From assembly GCA_018715065.1 (NCBI GenBank), contig DVMJ01000045.1, forward strand, positions 1-29,925: a stretch of DNA of 29,925 bases, in the 5' to 3' direction. The stretch is from Fimiplasma intestinipullorum. Lineage in GTDB: Bacteria > Bacillota_I > Bacilli_A > Erysipelotrichales > Coprobacillaceae. Positions 21,372-29,925 of the stretch are shown here, piece by piece; position 1 is the first letter of the stretch; the number at the start of each line of letters is the position of its first letter. The notes under the pieces were generated by a model. That model saw only the letters and a program-made list of their open reading frames with translations. It was not told where the DNA came from and ran no database searches. A program made the translations under genes and the position numbers.

Positions 21372-22484
21372 ATGCAATTTAGAATTTTAAGAACGGAACT
21401 TTTGAACGCGCTGAATAAGGTATCACGTGCGGTTTCCAATAAAAGTCCCTTACCCGTTTTAACAGGTATCAAATTTGAATTAACGGAAGAGGCACTGATC
21501 TTGACCGGAAGTGATTCAGATATCTCGATCGAAACGATCATCTCTAAAAACGATGATATCCTTGAAATCGTCAAACCAGGTTCTGTTGTCTTGACAGCGC
21601 ATTATATTTCAGAGATCATTCGTAAGATCGAATCGGAATTCATTGATATCCAGATGCTGGATGGTACCTTGACACAGATCAAAGGAGAGCACAGTGAATT
21701 CAACCTGAACGGGATCAAAGCCATTGATTACCCGCGCATTGATCTTAATCGCCAGGGTGAACATTTCAAAATGGATTCTTTGATTCTTAAGACCATTATC
21801 AACCAAACCGTCTTTGCGACCAGCGATAAAGAAAACCGGCCAATTTTAACTGGTGTCAATTTTAAAGCGGATCAGGGGATCCTGAATTGTATTGCAACAG
21901 ATTCCTATCGTTTAGCGCGTAAGACGATCGAAATCGATCCGAAATTAAAATTTAATATTACGATTCCTGCCAAGAGTCTGACTGAGATCGGTCGTATTAT
22001 TGAAAAGGTCGAAGATATTGATATTTATGTTTCCGATCGTAAGATTCTCTTCGCACTCAATCAGGTCATGATCCAGACCCGTCTGATCGATGGTTCTTTC
22101 CCGGATACCACGCGTTTAGTGCCAACTGAATTTGCCTATGATCTTCGTGTGGATTCGCATGATCTTTTAGGCGCCATCGATCGTGCCAGTCTGTTAGCTA
22201 GCGATGGCAACAATATTGTCAAGCTTTCATTAGATCCTGACCATGTCATCATTTCCAGTAAGTCTCAGGCCATTGGATCGGTTGAAGAAGAAATCGAATC
22301 GGCCTTCTTTAAAGGCGAACCATTAGAGATTTCCTTCAGTTCAAAATATGTCAGCGATGCGATCCGGGCGATTGCCGACAGCAAGATCAAGATCCTCTTT
22401 ACAGGATCCATGCAGCCTTTTATTATTCAAAGTATCGATGATGAAAGCCTGCTGCAATTGGTACTGCCGGTAAGAACTTATTAA
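21372..22484 (+). CDS. dnaN: DNA polymerase III beta clamp
   Basis: This 370-residue protein is the ring-forming sliding clamp, three repeats of the same fold per monomer. MQFRILRTELLNALNKVSRA at the start, PVLTGIKFE in the first repeat, RPILTGVNF in the second and FTGSMQPFIIQS with the terminal LVLPVRTY in the third match DnaN. It tethers polymerases and other partners to DNA. AAAAGGAG lies 9 bases before the ATG. A structured terminator at 22500-22577 ends this unit. Confidence 0.99.
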   Translation: MQFRILRTELLNALNKVSRAVSNKSPLPVLTGIKFELTEEALILTGSDSDISIETIISKNDDILEIVKPGSVVLTAHYISEIIRKIESEFIDIQMLDGTLTQIKGEHSEFNLNGIKAIDYPRIDLNRQGEHFKMDSLILKTIINQTVFATSDKENRPILTGVNFKADQGILNCIATDSYRLARKTIEIDPKLKFNITIPAKSLTEIGRIIEKVEDIDIYVSDRKILFALNQVMIQTRLIDGSFPDTTRLVPTEFAYDLRVDSHDLLGAIDRASLLASDGNNIVKLSLDPDHVIISSKSQAIGSVEEEIESAFFKGEPLEISFSSKYVSDAIRAIADSKIKILFTGSMQPFIIQSIDDESLLQLVLPVRTY

Positions 22485-22499
22485 AAATCTTTAAAATTT

Positions 22500-22577
22500 G
22501 GCGTTTGTGACGTTTTTGGCTTATAGATATAGTCTACCTCTTATTAGGTCAAAAACATGTCATAAGCGCCTTTTTTT
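22500..22577 (+). terminator. long structured terminator between dnaN and yaaA
   Basis: Outer arms GGCG (22500-22503) and CGCC (22567-22570) are joined by further pairing (TTTGTGAC with GTCATAAG, GTTTTTG with CAAAAAC, including wobbles and a 2-nt bulge) and are followed by T7. The 30-base loop holds its own small ACCT/AGGT hairpin (22536-22549). It is larger than a standard terminator. Confidence 0.75.
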
Positions 22578-22608
22578 ATCATTTTGGCTATGTTTTATGT
22601 TAAAAATA

Positions 22609-22617
22609 TGATATAAT
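22609..22617 (+). promoter_or_regulatory. extended -10 promoter for yaaA-recF-gyrBA
   Basis: TGATATAAT (22609-22617) is a perfect extended -10. No good -35 is present at standard spacing. The ribosome site GAGGAGG follows at 22631-22637, ahead of the yaaA start. Confidence 0.6.
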
Positions 22618-22644
22618 AGAGTTAAACTTGGAGGAGGTGTGCGC

Positions 22645-22854
22645 ATGAAACAGGTTGCAATCAATACGCCTTATATCACGCTGGGACAACTGGTCAAGCT
22701 GACTGGTTTAGCAGATAGTGGAAGTGAGGCGAAAATCAGAATTCAGGCTGGTGAATTTAGCGTCAATGGACAAGCTGAATTACGGCGTGGTCGTAAGCTT
22801 TATCCAGGTGACTTGGTGGAAGGGCTTGGCGAGCAGTTTCAGGTAACGCAATGA
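22645..22854 (+). CDS. yaaA: S4-domain RNA-binding protein YaaA
   Basis: This 69-residue S4-domain protein has YITLGQLVKLTGLADSGSEAK followed by VNGQAELRRGRKLYPGD, the conserved core of the YaaA/RlbA family always found between dnaN and recF in Firmicutes. I chose the ATG at 22645, seven bases after GAGGAGG; a GTG two codons upstream lies too close to that site. It overlaps recF by four bases (ATGA), so the two are coupled. It binds RNA, probably rRNA; its exact role is not settled. Confidence 0.95.
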   Translation: MKQVAINTPYITLGQLVKLTGLADSGSEAKIRIQAGEFSVNGQAELRRGRKLYPGDLVEGLGEQFQVTQ

Positions 22855-23939
22855 GAATTTCGCAACTGACTTTGCGCCAGTTCCGCAACTATCCAAAGGC
22901 CCATTTCCAGTTCAGTCCAGGAACGAATGTGATCGTTGGTCAAAATGCCAATGGCAAGACCAATCTGATCGAAGCCATTTATCTGTTGTCAGTGGCAAAA
23001 TCCTTTCGGACGCGGATCAATACGGAAATGGTGATGTTTGATACATCCTTTGCAAAGATTGAAGGAGACGTAGATGCGCATTCACGCCATTATCATTTAG
23101 AAATGGTGCTGAGCCAAGAGGGAAAACGCGCTAAGGTCAACGGCCATGAGATGACGAAATCCAGTGATTTTGTCGGTATCATCAATGTGGTTGTGTTTAC
23201 GCCGGATGATCTTTTTTTAATCAAAGGCAGTCCGCGGGAACGTCGCCGTTTTATGGATATTGAGCTTAGCAAGCTCTCCAATTCCTATCTTTATCATTTC
23301 AATCAGTTTTCGCATCTGTTGAAGGAGCGAAATTTGTATTTGAAAAGTGAGAAAATAGATCCGGTGTATCTGGATGTTCTAACGAGTCAGCTTGTCGATG
23401 AACAGCTGATTTTAATTGCCAGGCGCGAGTCTTTTGTCTCTAAGCTGAATGTGGAGGCGCAAAAGGCCTATGCCCGCATCGCTTCACAAAAAGAAAGCAT
23501 GACGGTCACGTATCAGAGTGGCTTTGATTTAACGGCATCTGATTTGCGTCAGTCATTAATGCATACTTATGCGCATGACCGCGAAAGGGATATCCGTTTT
23601 GGTATGACGCATCACGGCATCCATAAGGATGATCTGATGATTGCGTTGAATGAACGCGAGGCGCATCTTTATGCCAGTCAGGGACAGCAGCGCAGCATCG
23701 TGCTTGCACTAAAGATTGCGCTGTTACAGTTGATTTACGATGAAATCGGAGAATATCCGATCTTGTTATTAGATGACGTATTATCCGAACTGGATGATCG
23801 TCGTAAGACCATGCTGCTGGATCTTTTAAATGATAAGATTCAGACTTTTATCACGACGACTTCACTGGAGGGCCTCAGTCATCAGGTGATCTCGCGTGCT
23901 TATAAAATAGAAATACGTAATCGAAAGGAGTCAAGGTAG
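22851..23939 (+). CDS. recF: DNA replication and repair protein RecF
   Basis: This 362-residue SMC-like ATPase has Walker A GQNANGKT (30-37), the QGQQRSIVLALK signature in the C-terminal half and Walker B ILLLDDVLSELD (from about 304). It acts with RecO and RecR to load RecA at single-stranded gaps. It begins within the end of yaaA and ends two bases before the gyrB ATG, whose AAAGGAG site lies inside recF, so expression of all four genes is probably linked. Confidence 0.98.
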   Translation: MRISQLTLRQFRNYPKAHFQFSPGTNVIVGQNANGKTNLIEAIYLLSVAKSFRTRINTEMVMFDTSFAKIEGDVDAHSRHYHLEMVLSQEGKRAKVNGHEMTKSSDFVGIINVVVFTPDDLFLIKGSPRERRRFMDIELSKLSNSYLYHFNQFSHLLKERNLYLKSEKIDPVYLDVLTSQLVDEQLILIARRESFVSKLNVEAQKAYARIASQKESMTVTYQSGFDLTASDLRQSLMHTYAHDRERDIRFGMTHHGIHKDDLMIALNEREAHLYASQGQQRSIVLALKIALLQLIYDEIGEYPILLLDDVLSELDDRRKTMLLDLLNDKIQTFITTTSLEGLSHQVISRAYKIEIRNRKESR

Positions 23940-23941
23940 AA

Positions 23942-25876
23942 ATGGCAGATATGGAAGAATTTGAAAAGGTTCATCATAGTTACAGCGATTCAGATATTCA
24001 GGTGCTGGAAGGACTCGAGGCGGTACGTAAACGTCCAGGAATGTACATTGGGTCTACTTCATCGACCGGACTTCATCATCTGGTCTGGGAAATCGTTGAT
24101 AATTCCATTGACGAGGCTCTTTCAGGCTATTGTAATGAGATCCGTATTATTTTAAAGCCGGATGATGTCGTTACAGTCATCGATAACGGACGCGGTATGC
24201 CTACAGGAATCAATGCCAAGACAGGCAAATCAACCGTAGAAACGATCTTTACGGTCCTGCATGCCGGCGGTAAGTTCGGTGGGGGCGGATATAAAGTTTC
24301 CGGCGGACTGCACGGTGTCGGGGCTTCTGTCGTGAATGCTTTATCGACCTGGTTGGAAGTGTATGTCGATCGTGATGGACATCGTTACTATCAGCGCTTT
24401 GAAAATGGGGGCGCTCCAGTAGATGATTTTAAGATGATTGGTGATTCTGATCGCCAGGGAACCACGGTCACTTTTAAAGCGGATGCGACCATCTTTAAAG
24501 AAACCACCACTTATGATTATGAAACGATACGCGATCGTATTCGTCAGTTAGCCTTTTTAAATAAAGGCTTGAAGCTGATCTTGATCGATGAACGTCTGGA
24601 ACCGGCGCGTTCGCATGAATACCACTATGAGGGTGGTTTGAAGGAATATATTCAATTCTTAAATCAGAATAAAACACCGGTTCATGAAGAAATTGTTTAC
24701 GTCGAGGACGTACAGGATGAGATTCTGGTTGAGATTGCGATGCAGTATAACGATGGCTATCAGCCAAATATTTATTCGTTCTGTAACAACATCAATACGC
24801 ATGAAGGTGGAACGCATGAAGAGGGCTTCCGTTTAGCCCTGACGCGTGTCATCAATAACTATGCGAAGAATAATGGCTTTTTGAAAAAAGATGAGGACTC
24901 ACTTTCCGGAGAAGACTGCCGTGAAGGACTGACGGCCATTATTTCGGTCAAACATCCAGATCCGCAATATGAAGGACAGACCAAGACCAAGCTTGGCAAT
25001 GCTGAGGTGCGTAAGATCGTCTCGAATATTTTCTCCGAAGCATTTGATAAATTCCTGATGGAACATCCAAATACAGCCAAAGCCATCATGGATAAGTGTC
25101 TGCTGGCCAGTCGTGCACGTTTAGCGGCTAAGCGCGCCAGAGAGATGACTAGACGCAAAAACGTCTTAGAAGTCTCCAGTCTGCCAGGTAAATTGGCCGA
25201 TTGTACCAGCAAGGATCCAACCCTTTCTGAAATCTTTATTGTCGAGGGAGATTCTGCCGGCGGTTCTGCGAAGATGGGGCGTAATCGTGAATATCAGGCT
25301 ATCCTGCCTTTGCGCGGTAAGATCTTAAACGTAGAGAAGGCCAGGGTTGATAAGATCTTCAACAACAACGAGATCCGTTCCATGATCACGGCTTTCGGCA
25401 CAGGGATCAATGAAGAATTTGATATTAATAAATTGCGTTATCATAAAATTGTCATCATGACCGATGCCGATGTCGACGGAGGACATATCCGTACTTTGAT
25501 GCTGACGTTCTTATACCGGTATTTAAAACCATTGATCGAACAGGGCTATGTCTACATTGCTCAGCCACCTCTTTATTTATTGAAACAGGGAAAAGAGGAG
25601 CATTATCTCTATTCCAAGGAAGAGCTCGATCATCTGATTGAAGAACTTGGTGAAAATGCGCGTTACAGCATTCAGCGTTATAAAGGTCTGGGTGAGATGA
25701 ATGCCGATCAGCTTTGGGAGACAACCATGAATCCGGAACATCGCGTGCTCTTACAGGTCAAACTGGAAGATGCGATGCAGGCGGATCTGATCTTTGATAT
25801 GCTGATGGGGGAACGCGTGGAACCTAGACGTGAATTTATTAGTCAGAATGCGAAATATGCAACCCTGGATCTCTAA
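23942..25876 (+). CDS. gyrB: DNA gyrase subunit B
   Basis: This 644-residue protein is the ATPase and TOPRIM subunit of gyrase. The GHKL ATPase shows EIVDNSIDE (50-58), DNGRGMP (81-87) and GGLHGVGAS (121-129). The TOPRIM domain shows EGDSAGGSA, LPLRGKILNVEKA and the metal-binding DADVDGG starting at residue 508. The length matches Gram-positive GyrB, which lacks the extra insert of enterobacteria. It works with GyrA to introduce negative supercoils. It lies 24 bases upstream of gyrA. Confidence 0.99.
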   Translation: MADMEEFEKVHHSYSDSDIQVLEGLEAVRKRPGMYIGSTSSTGLHHLVWEIVDNSIDEALSGYCNEIRIILKPDDVVTVIDNGRGMPTGINAKTGKSTVETIFTVLHAGGKFGGGGYKVSGGLHGVGASVVNALSTWLEVYVDRDGHRYYQRFENGGAPVDDFKMIGDSDRQGTTVTFKADATIFKETTTYDYETIRDRIRQLAFLNKGLKLILIDERLEPARSHEYHYEGGLKEYIQFLNQNKTPVHEEIVYVEDVQDEILVEIAMQYNDGYQPNIYSFCNNINTHEGGTHEEGFRLALTRVINNYAKNNGFLKKDEDSLSGEDCREGLTAIISVKHPDPQYEGQTKTKLGNAEVRKIVSNIFSEAFDKFLMEHPNTAKAIMDKCLLASRARLAAKRAREMTRRKNVLEVSSLPGKLADCTSKDPTLSEIFIVEGDSAGGSAKMGRNREYQAILPLRGKILNVEKARVDKIFNNNEIRSMITAFGTGINEEFDINKLRYHKIVIMTDADVDGGHIRTLMLTFLYRYLKPLIEQGYVYIAQPPLYLLKQGKEEHYLYSKEELDHLIEELGENARYSIQRYKGLGEMNADQLWETTMNPEHRVLLQVKLEDAMQADLIFDMLMGERVEPRREFISQNAKYATLDL

Positions 25877-25900
25877 TCAGGGCAGGGAAGGAGTTCAGTA

Positions 25901-28381
25901 ATGGAAGAAGAAAGAGGAATAAAACAAGTTAATATATCGGATACGATGCAAAAAGCCTTTATTGACTATGCGATGTCCGTTATCGTTCAGCGTGCCTTGC
26001 CTGATGCCAGAGACGGCTTAAAACCGGTTCAGCGCCGTATTGTTTACGGGATGAATGAGCTGGGGGCGCATAGCGATAAGGCGTATAAGAAATCAGCACG
26101 TATTGTCGGAGAAGTCATGGGTAAATATCACCCTCACGGGGATTCATCCATCTATGATGCTTTAGTACGTATGGCTCAGGATTTCTCCTACCGATATATG
26201 TTAGTGGATGGACATGGTAACTTCGGATCGATTGACGGTGACGGAGCAGCGGCCCAACGTTATACCGAGGCCCGTATGTCCAAACTGGCCATGGAAATGG
26301 TCAGAGATATTAATAAAGATACCATTGATTTTCAGGATAACTATGATGGTGAAGAAAAAGAACCCGTTGTTTTGCCTTCGCGTTTTCCAAACCTGTTAGT
26401 CAATGGAACGACGGGGATCGCTGTCGGAATGGCGACCAACATCCCGCCGCATAATTTAGGTGAAGTCATTGATGCGGTGCTGGCCTATGCCGATAACCCG
26501 GATATTACGGTTCAGGAACTGATGGACAATTACTTACCTGGACCCGATTTTCCAACCGGGGCTTACATCTTAGGACGTTCGGCGATCCGCAAAGCGTATG
26601 AGACAGGAAATGGTCTTGTGATCATGCGCGCGAAATCAGAAATCGTTGATATTCATGGCGGTAAAAAGGCGATCATCGTGACCGAGATTCCATATCAGGT
26701 CAATAAGGCACGGTTGATCGAAAAGATTGCCGAGCATGTGCGTGAAAAGAATATTGAGGGAATTACGGATCTTCGCGATGAATCCAGTCGTGAAGGGATT
26801 CGCATTGTCATCGAACTGCGTAAAGATGTGCAGCCTGAAGTCATCCTGAATCAGCTGTATAAACTGACGGCCATGCAGACGACCTTTGGTGTCAACATGA
26901 TCGCACTGATCAATAATGAGCCAAAGACCTTAACCTTGCTGGATCTGATTTCCGTTTACCTGAAACATCAGGAAGAAGTGATTTATCGTCGTACCCAGTT
27001 TGATCTAAAAAGAGCGGAAGATCGTGCCCATATCTTAGAGGGGTTAAAGATTGCGCTGGATAACATTGATGCCATCATCAATTTAATTCGTTCAAGCCGT
27101 ACAACGGAGATCATTCAGCAGCGCTTGATGGATGAGTTCCACTTAAGTGATCGTCAGGCCAAAGCGATCCGTGAGATGCAGCTGCAGCGTTTAGCTGGTT
27201 TGGAACGTGAGAAGATCATTAATGAATACAACAGTATCATGGAAGTCATTAAGGACTTACGTGATATTCTGGCCAATAAGAATAGAATTCTGGCTATCAT
27301 CAAGGAAGAATTGCTGGAATTAAAAAGCAAGTACGCCGATCCGCGTCGAACGGAGATCATTCAGGGAACTTTTGATCTGGAAGATGAGGATCTGATTCCT
27401 GTCGATGATGTGATTATTTCTTTGACAACGAATGGTTATGTAAAAAGAATGCCCGTCGATACTTATAAGCTGCAAAATCGCGGTGGACGTGGAATCAAAG
27501 GCATGAGCACCAATGAGGATGACATTGTGGATCAGATGCTGCATATGTCGACCCATGACGATATTCTCTTCTTTACTAACTATGGGAAGGTTTACCGTTT
27601 GCGTGGCTATACGATTCCGGAATATAGTCGAACTTCGAAAGGACTGCCGGTGGTCAACTTGTTGAACTTGGATGATGGCGAGACAGTCAAATCCATGATC
27701 TCTATTCATCCAGATGAAATACGTGACGGAGATGCGCATTTCTATCTCTTCTTTGTCACTAAACAAGGACTGGTCAAACGGGTTGATATTTCCGAATTTG
27801 AAAACATCCGTCAATCCGGTAAGATTGCCTTATCTTTAAAAGAGGATGATGAACTCGTATCGGTTAAGCTGACAAGTGGGGATGATCAGATTCTGATTGC
27901 TGCCTCCAATGGAAAACTGGTTCGTTTCAATGAGAATCAGGTACGCCCAATGGGACGTACGGCTGCCGGTGTCAAGGGCATCAATGTGGATGGCAGTGAA
28001 GTCATTGGTATGACAACCAATCGTGAAGGAAAACTGATTCTGGTCGTGACGGAAAAAGGCTATGGCAAGATGTCAGATATTGAATCTTATCGTGAATCAA
28101 ATCGTGGTGGTAAGGGCGTGAAGACGCTGAATACGACGGATAAAAATGGTAAGATCGTGGCTTTACGTGCGGTAAATGGTGATGAAGATCTGATGATCAT
28201 TACCGATGACGGTATCGTGATCCGCTTGCCGATGGAACAGGTAAAGATGTCCGGACGTAATACCCAGGGTGTGAAACTGATTCGTGTCCTGGATGCTCAG
28301 AAGGTCGCTACGGTAGAAGTCGTTGAGAAAGGCGAAGAAGAAACCGAAGCAGAAACATCGCTTATTGATTCAAAAAAATAG
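25901..28381 (+). CDS. gyrA: DNA gyrase subunit A
   Basis: This 826-residue protein is the DNA-cleaving subunit. The catalytic tyrosine is Y121 in AAAQRYTEARM. The quinolone-resistance region reads HPHGDSSIYD, with S82 and D86 (E. coli S83 and D87) both of the susceptible type. The GyrA box QNRGGRGIKG marks the C-terminal DNA-wrapping domain and so supports gyrase rather than topoisomerase IV. GGAAGGAG precedes the ATG. The last eight residues (SLIDSKK and before) are encoded within the left arm of a 28-bp inverted repeat, so the tail sequence is dictated by the terminator. Confidence 0.99.
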   Translation: MEEERGIKQVNISDTMQKAFIDYAMSVIVQRALPDARDGLKPVQRRIVYGMNELGAHSDKAYKKSARIVGEVMGKYHPHGDSSIYDALVRMAQDFSYRYMLVDGHGNFGSIDGDGAAAQRYTEARMSKLAMEMVRDINKDTIDFQDNYDGEEKEPVVLPSRFPNLLVNGTTGIAVGMATNIPPHNLGEVIDAVLAYADNPDITVQELMDNYLPGPDFPTGAYILGRSAIRKAYETGNGLVIMRAKSEIVDIHGGKKAIIVTEIPYQVNKARLIEKIAEHVREKNIEGITDLRDESSREGIRIVIELRKDVQPEVILNQLYKLTAMQTTFGVNMIALINNEPKTLTLLDLISVYLKHQEEVIYRRTQFDLKRAEDRAHILEGLKIALDNIDAIINLIRSSRTTEIIQQRLMDEFHLSDRQAKAIREMQLQRLAGLEREKIINEYNSIMEVIKDLRDILANKNRILAIIKEELLELKSKYADPRRTEIIQGTFDLEDEDLIPVDDVIISLTTNGYVKRMPVDTYKLQNRGGRGIKGMSTNEDDIVDQMLHMSTHDDILFFTNYGKVYRLRGYTIPEYSRTSKGLPVVNLLNLDDGETVKSMISIHPDEIRDGDAHFYLFFVTKQGLVKRVDISEFENIRQSGKIALSLKEDDELVSVKLTSGDDQILIAASNGKLVRFNENQVRPMGRTAAGVKGINVDGSEVIGMTTNREGKLILVVTEKGYGKMSDIESYRESNRGGKGVKTLNTTDKNGKIVALRAVNGDEDLMIITDDGIVIRLPMEQVKMSGRNTQGVKLIRVLDAQKVATVEVVEKGEEETEAETSLIDSKK

Positions 28382-28417
28382 CTGGAGATCCAGCTATTTT
28401 TTTGAATCAATAAGCGA
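28358..28417. terminator. 28-bp perfect inverted repeat/terminator across the gyrA stop
   Basis: The arms 28358-28385 and 28390-28417 are exact reverse complements around the 4-nt loop AGAT. The core AAAAAAATAGCTGG-AGAT-CCAGCTATTTTTTT is an efficient terminator with T7. The stem extends a further 14 bp on the outside, back through the last gyrA codons on the left and into the ribosome site of the HAD gene on the right. It could terminate in both directions. Confidence 0.9.
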
Positions 28418-28426
28418 GGAATAATG

Positions 28427-29194
28427 ATGAAACCTAAATATTTTTTCTTTGATGTAGATGGTACGCTAACAGATATGCGTACAGGAGTGATGGTACCATC
28501 TGCCATCGACTGTCTTCATCGTTTAATGGCTGCAGGTCATTTTGTAGCATTGAATACAGGAAGAGCACATTATAAAGCTGAGAAAGTACGTCAGGAGCTC
28601 GGTATGCAACATATGATATGTAATGGTGGAAATGGTCTAGTCATTCATGGGAAACTTGTACAGAATATTCCATTACCTAAAGCACAATGTATTCAGCTCT
28701 TAGATCAACTTACTGAATTAAAGATTGGTTTTCTGATTACCTTGGATGACAGTGAAGCGGTTTATGCTTCAAATGACCTTTTTTTCCAACAAGTCGGCAA
28801 GCGTCAGGAACCCACGGTCTATCATCTTGAGCCTTCTTTTGATTATCATCAGGTTGCCGCTTTTTATAAGATCTATTATGCGAACACGACTTTTGATTTA
28901 AGGGCTTTTCCTGATCTAAAGGGGTTCTTATTTCAAAAGCCGTATACGATGATCCAGCCGGATCATAAAAAGCAAGGACTGATGCAAATGATGAACATCC
29001 TCAATGCCCCATTAGAGGATGTGGTGGTATTTGGAGATGATGATAATGATCTGGATGTCTTTGATCCTGCATTATGGACTTGTGTCGCTATGGGAAATGC
29101 CTGTGATGCTTTAAAAGCCCAGGCGACCTATATTACAGATGCGAATGTCGATGATGGTATCCTGAATTTCTGTTTGCGTATGCATTATATCTAA
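28427..29194 (+). CDS. Cof-type HAD-IIB phosphatase
   Basis: This 255-residue HAD hydrolase of the Cof/YbiV type has motif I FFDVDGTLTD (8-17), motif II in ALNTGRAHYKA and motif III/IV VVFGDDDNDLDVF. Members dephosphorylate sugar phosphates and other small phosphometabolites. I chose the second of two adjacent ATGs (28427), six bases after GAGGA. The ribosome site partly lies in the outer arm of the gyrA terminator hairpin. The first half is AT-richer than gyrA (19 of 60 G+C at 28681-28740 by hand count). Its substrate is unknown. The decayed gene at 11271 is of the same family. Confidence 0.93.
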   Translation: MKPKYFFFDVDGTLTDMRTGVMVPSAIDCLHRLMAAGHFVALNTGRAHYKAEKVRQELGMQHMICNGGNGLVIHGKLVQNIPLPKAQCIQLLDQLTELKIGFLITLDDSEAVYASNDLFFQQVGKRQEPTVYHLEPSFDYHQVAAFYKIYYANTTFDLRAFPDLKGFLFQKPYTMIQPDHKKQGLMQMMNILNAPLEDVVVFGDDDNDLDVFDPALWTCVAMGNACDALKAQATYITDANVDDGILNFCLRMHYI

Positions 29195-29272
29195 TCAATG
29201 AAAATTTCAATAATGATCGAGGCTTTGAATTAATCAATAATTATATTAATATTTAAGGAGTAGGATGAGAAA

Positions 29273-29842
29273 GTGGAACCTATCGCTTTACTTGATTTTG
29301 ATCCTGATACCGGATTGTCGTTATTTGATATCAAGAATCAGGATTGTCTACATGGATATATTGGGCTCATTTGTTTTTTTCGTGATGCGATCGAGCGTTA
29401 TGTAGCAGAACATCCTGAACTGGAGATCATGAGAGCGGAAAGATGGCAGACATTGCCGTTGCCACTATATGTGGATCATGCCAAGCGTCGCGTCTTAATG
29501 TTAGGAGGCGTGAGTGGCGCGAATGTATCTAGCCAAGTGGAATGGAGGCGTGCGTTAGGAATCTGCGCAGTCTATTATTGTGGAGGTGCAGGAGTGCTGA
29601 ATGACTTAGCGGTTGGTCATTTGATATTACCTGACCGCGCTTTGCGTGATGAAGGCACTTCTTTTCATTATGCAGCCCCTTCAAGAATTATCCAGGCTGA
29701 TCCAATGGCGTTAGCGACCATTGAGAAAGCGTTACAGCAGCAAAAACTGCCTTATGTCAAAGGGATGACCTGGACCATAGACGCTGCTTATCGTGAAACA
29801 ATGCTCATGTACGGTAAAGAAGCAAGCAACCGAAAACAATAG
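29273..29842 (+). pseudogene. nucleoside phosphorylase lacking its C-terminus
   Basis: This 189-residue frame matches the PNP/UDP phosphorylase family. LLDFDPDTG at the start, LMLGGVSGANVSS, CGGAGVLNDLAVGHLILP and ALRDEGTSFHYAAPSR are all familiar, as is PYVKGMTWTIDAAYRET. Intact members are about 250 residues and continue with an R-R-K-x-E-G-C and VEMEAAA segment that binds the ribose; here the match ends at YRET and the frame stops 17 residues later. No other frame before 29925 restores it. The start is a GTG 12 bases after AAGGAG, a long spacing. It is probably inactive, or a truncated gene with a changed role. Confidence 0.7.
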
Positions 29843-29898
29843 ATAGACCGCCAGCACTACACTATTCCGAACCAAAGACCAAAAGATAAGCATTTTGA

Positions 29899-29922
29899 GA
29901 AAATCTAAACTTTTGGATTTTC
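29899..29922. terminator. weak hairpin at the window end
   Basis: GAAAATC (29899-29905) and GATTTTC (29916-29922) form a 7-bp stem with a 10-nt loop, 57 bases past the phosphorylase stop. The window ends before any following U-tract can be judged. Confidence 0.35.
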
Positions 29923-29925
29923 CTA

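Noticed and set aside
25901..28381. Quinolone-resistance changes or a topoisomerase IV subunit in place of gyrA
   Set aside because: S82 and D86 are the susceptible residues, and the GyrA box QNRGGRG is present, as expected for gyrase.
1..29925. CRISPR arrays, insertion sequences, tRNA or rRNA genes
   Set aside because: I saw no regularly spaced repeats, no transposase frame with terminal repeats and no cloverleaf or rRNA-like sequence.

Overview
This window spans the chromosomal replication origin of a low- to moderate-GC Firmicute. The order rpmH-rnpA-yidC-jag running leftward and dnaA-dnaN-yaaA-recF-gyrB-gyrA running rightward, the TTATCCACA DnaA boxes, the strong AGGAGG-type ribosome sites and the sigma-A-like promoters all point that way. 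The mix of genes (RpiR regulators, Cof-type HADs, many flavin and aldo-keto enzymes, a BrxD-like ATPase next to a TerB-N protein) suggests an Erysipelotrichia-like gut bacterium, but this is an impression and not a placement. The genetic code is standard: TGA ends several genes.

Layout, left to right. (1) 1-3990: an AT-rich cassette of redox genes on the minus strand (aldo-keto reductase, SnoaL-like protein, flavodoxin, short-chain dehydrogenase), with a divergent LysR regulator. (2) 3987-6710: two tandem DJ-1/PfpI proteins and an RpiR/SIS regulator on the minus strand, divergent from an orphan PTS IIB-like protein that carries a cysteine-rich N-terminus and is preceded by a 7-codon leader. 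(3) 6695-11129: a compact minus-strand operon of seven genes (aldo-keto reductase, LysR, MerR-like, cyclophilin-like, iron-sulfur-type flavoprotein, C39-like peptidase, flavin reductase). (4) 11228-11800: a decayed HAD phosphatase, a small membrane protein on the plus strand and a cluster of terminators. (5) 11789-17192: a three-gene, overlapping operon encoding a YjbR-like/TerB-N/TerB-C protein, a BrxC/BrxD-family P-loop ATPase and an Lhr/BrxHI-like superfamily-2 helicase. (6) 17274-19435: the jag-yidC-rnpA-rpmH operon. (7) 19436-21371: a bipartite origin with DnaA boxes on both sides of dnaA. (8) 21372-28417: dnaN, yaaA, recF, gyrB, gyrA. (9) 28427-end: a Cof-type HAD phosphatase and a C-terminally truncated nucleoside phosphorylase.

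Most genes point away from the origin, as expected for co-orientation with replication. The exceptions are the LysR gene at 2927, the IIB-like gene at 6105 and the small membrane protein at 11521.

The best candidate for an under-described system is the TerB-N/ATPase/helicase operon at 11789-17192. The ATPase and helicase resemble the BrxD-BrxHI pair of type II BREX, but no BREX methylase, PglZ or BrxC lies in the window. The operon directly follows the rpmH-jag operon, where many Firmicutes carry mnmE-mnmG. It has its own promoter and probably a TTG start. I infer a DNA-processing or defence role; the sequence alone does not prove it. All sequence comparisons here are from memory and by eye, with no search run.
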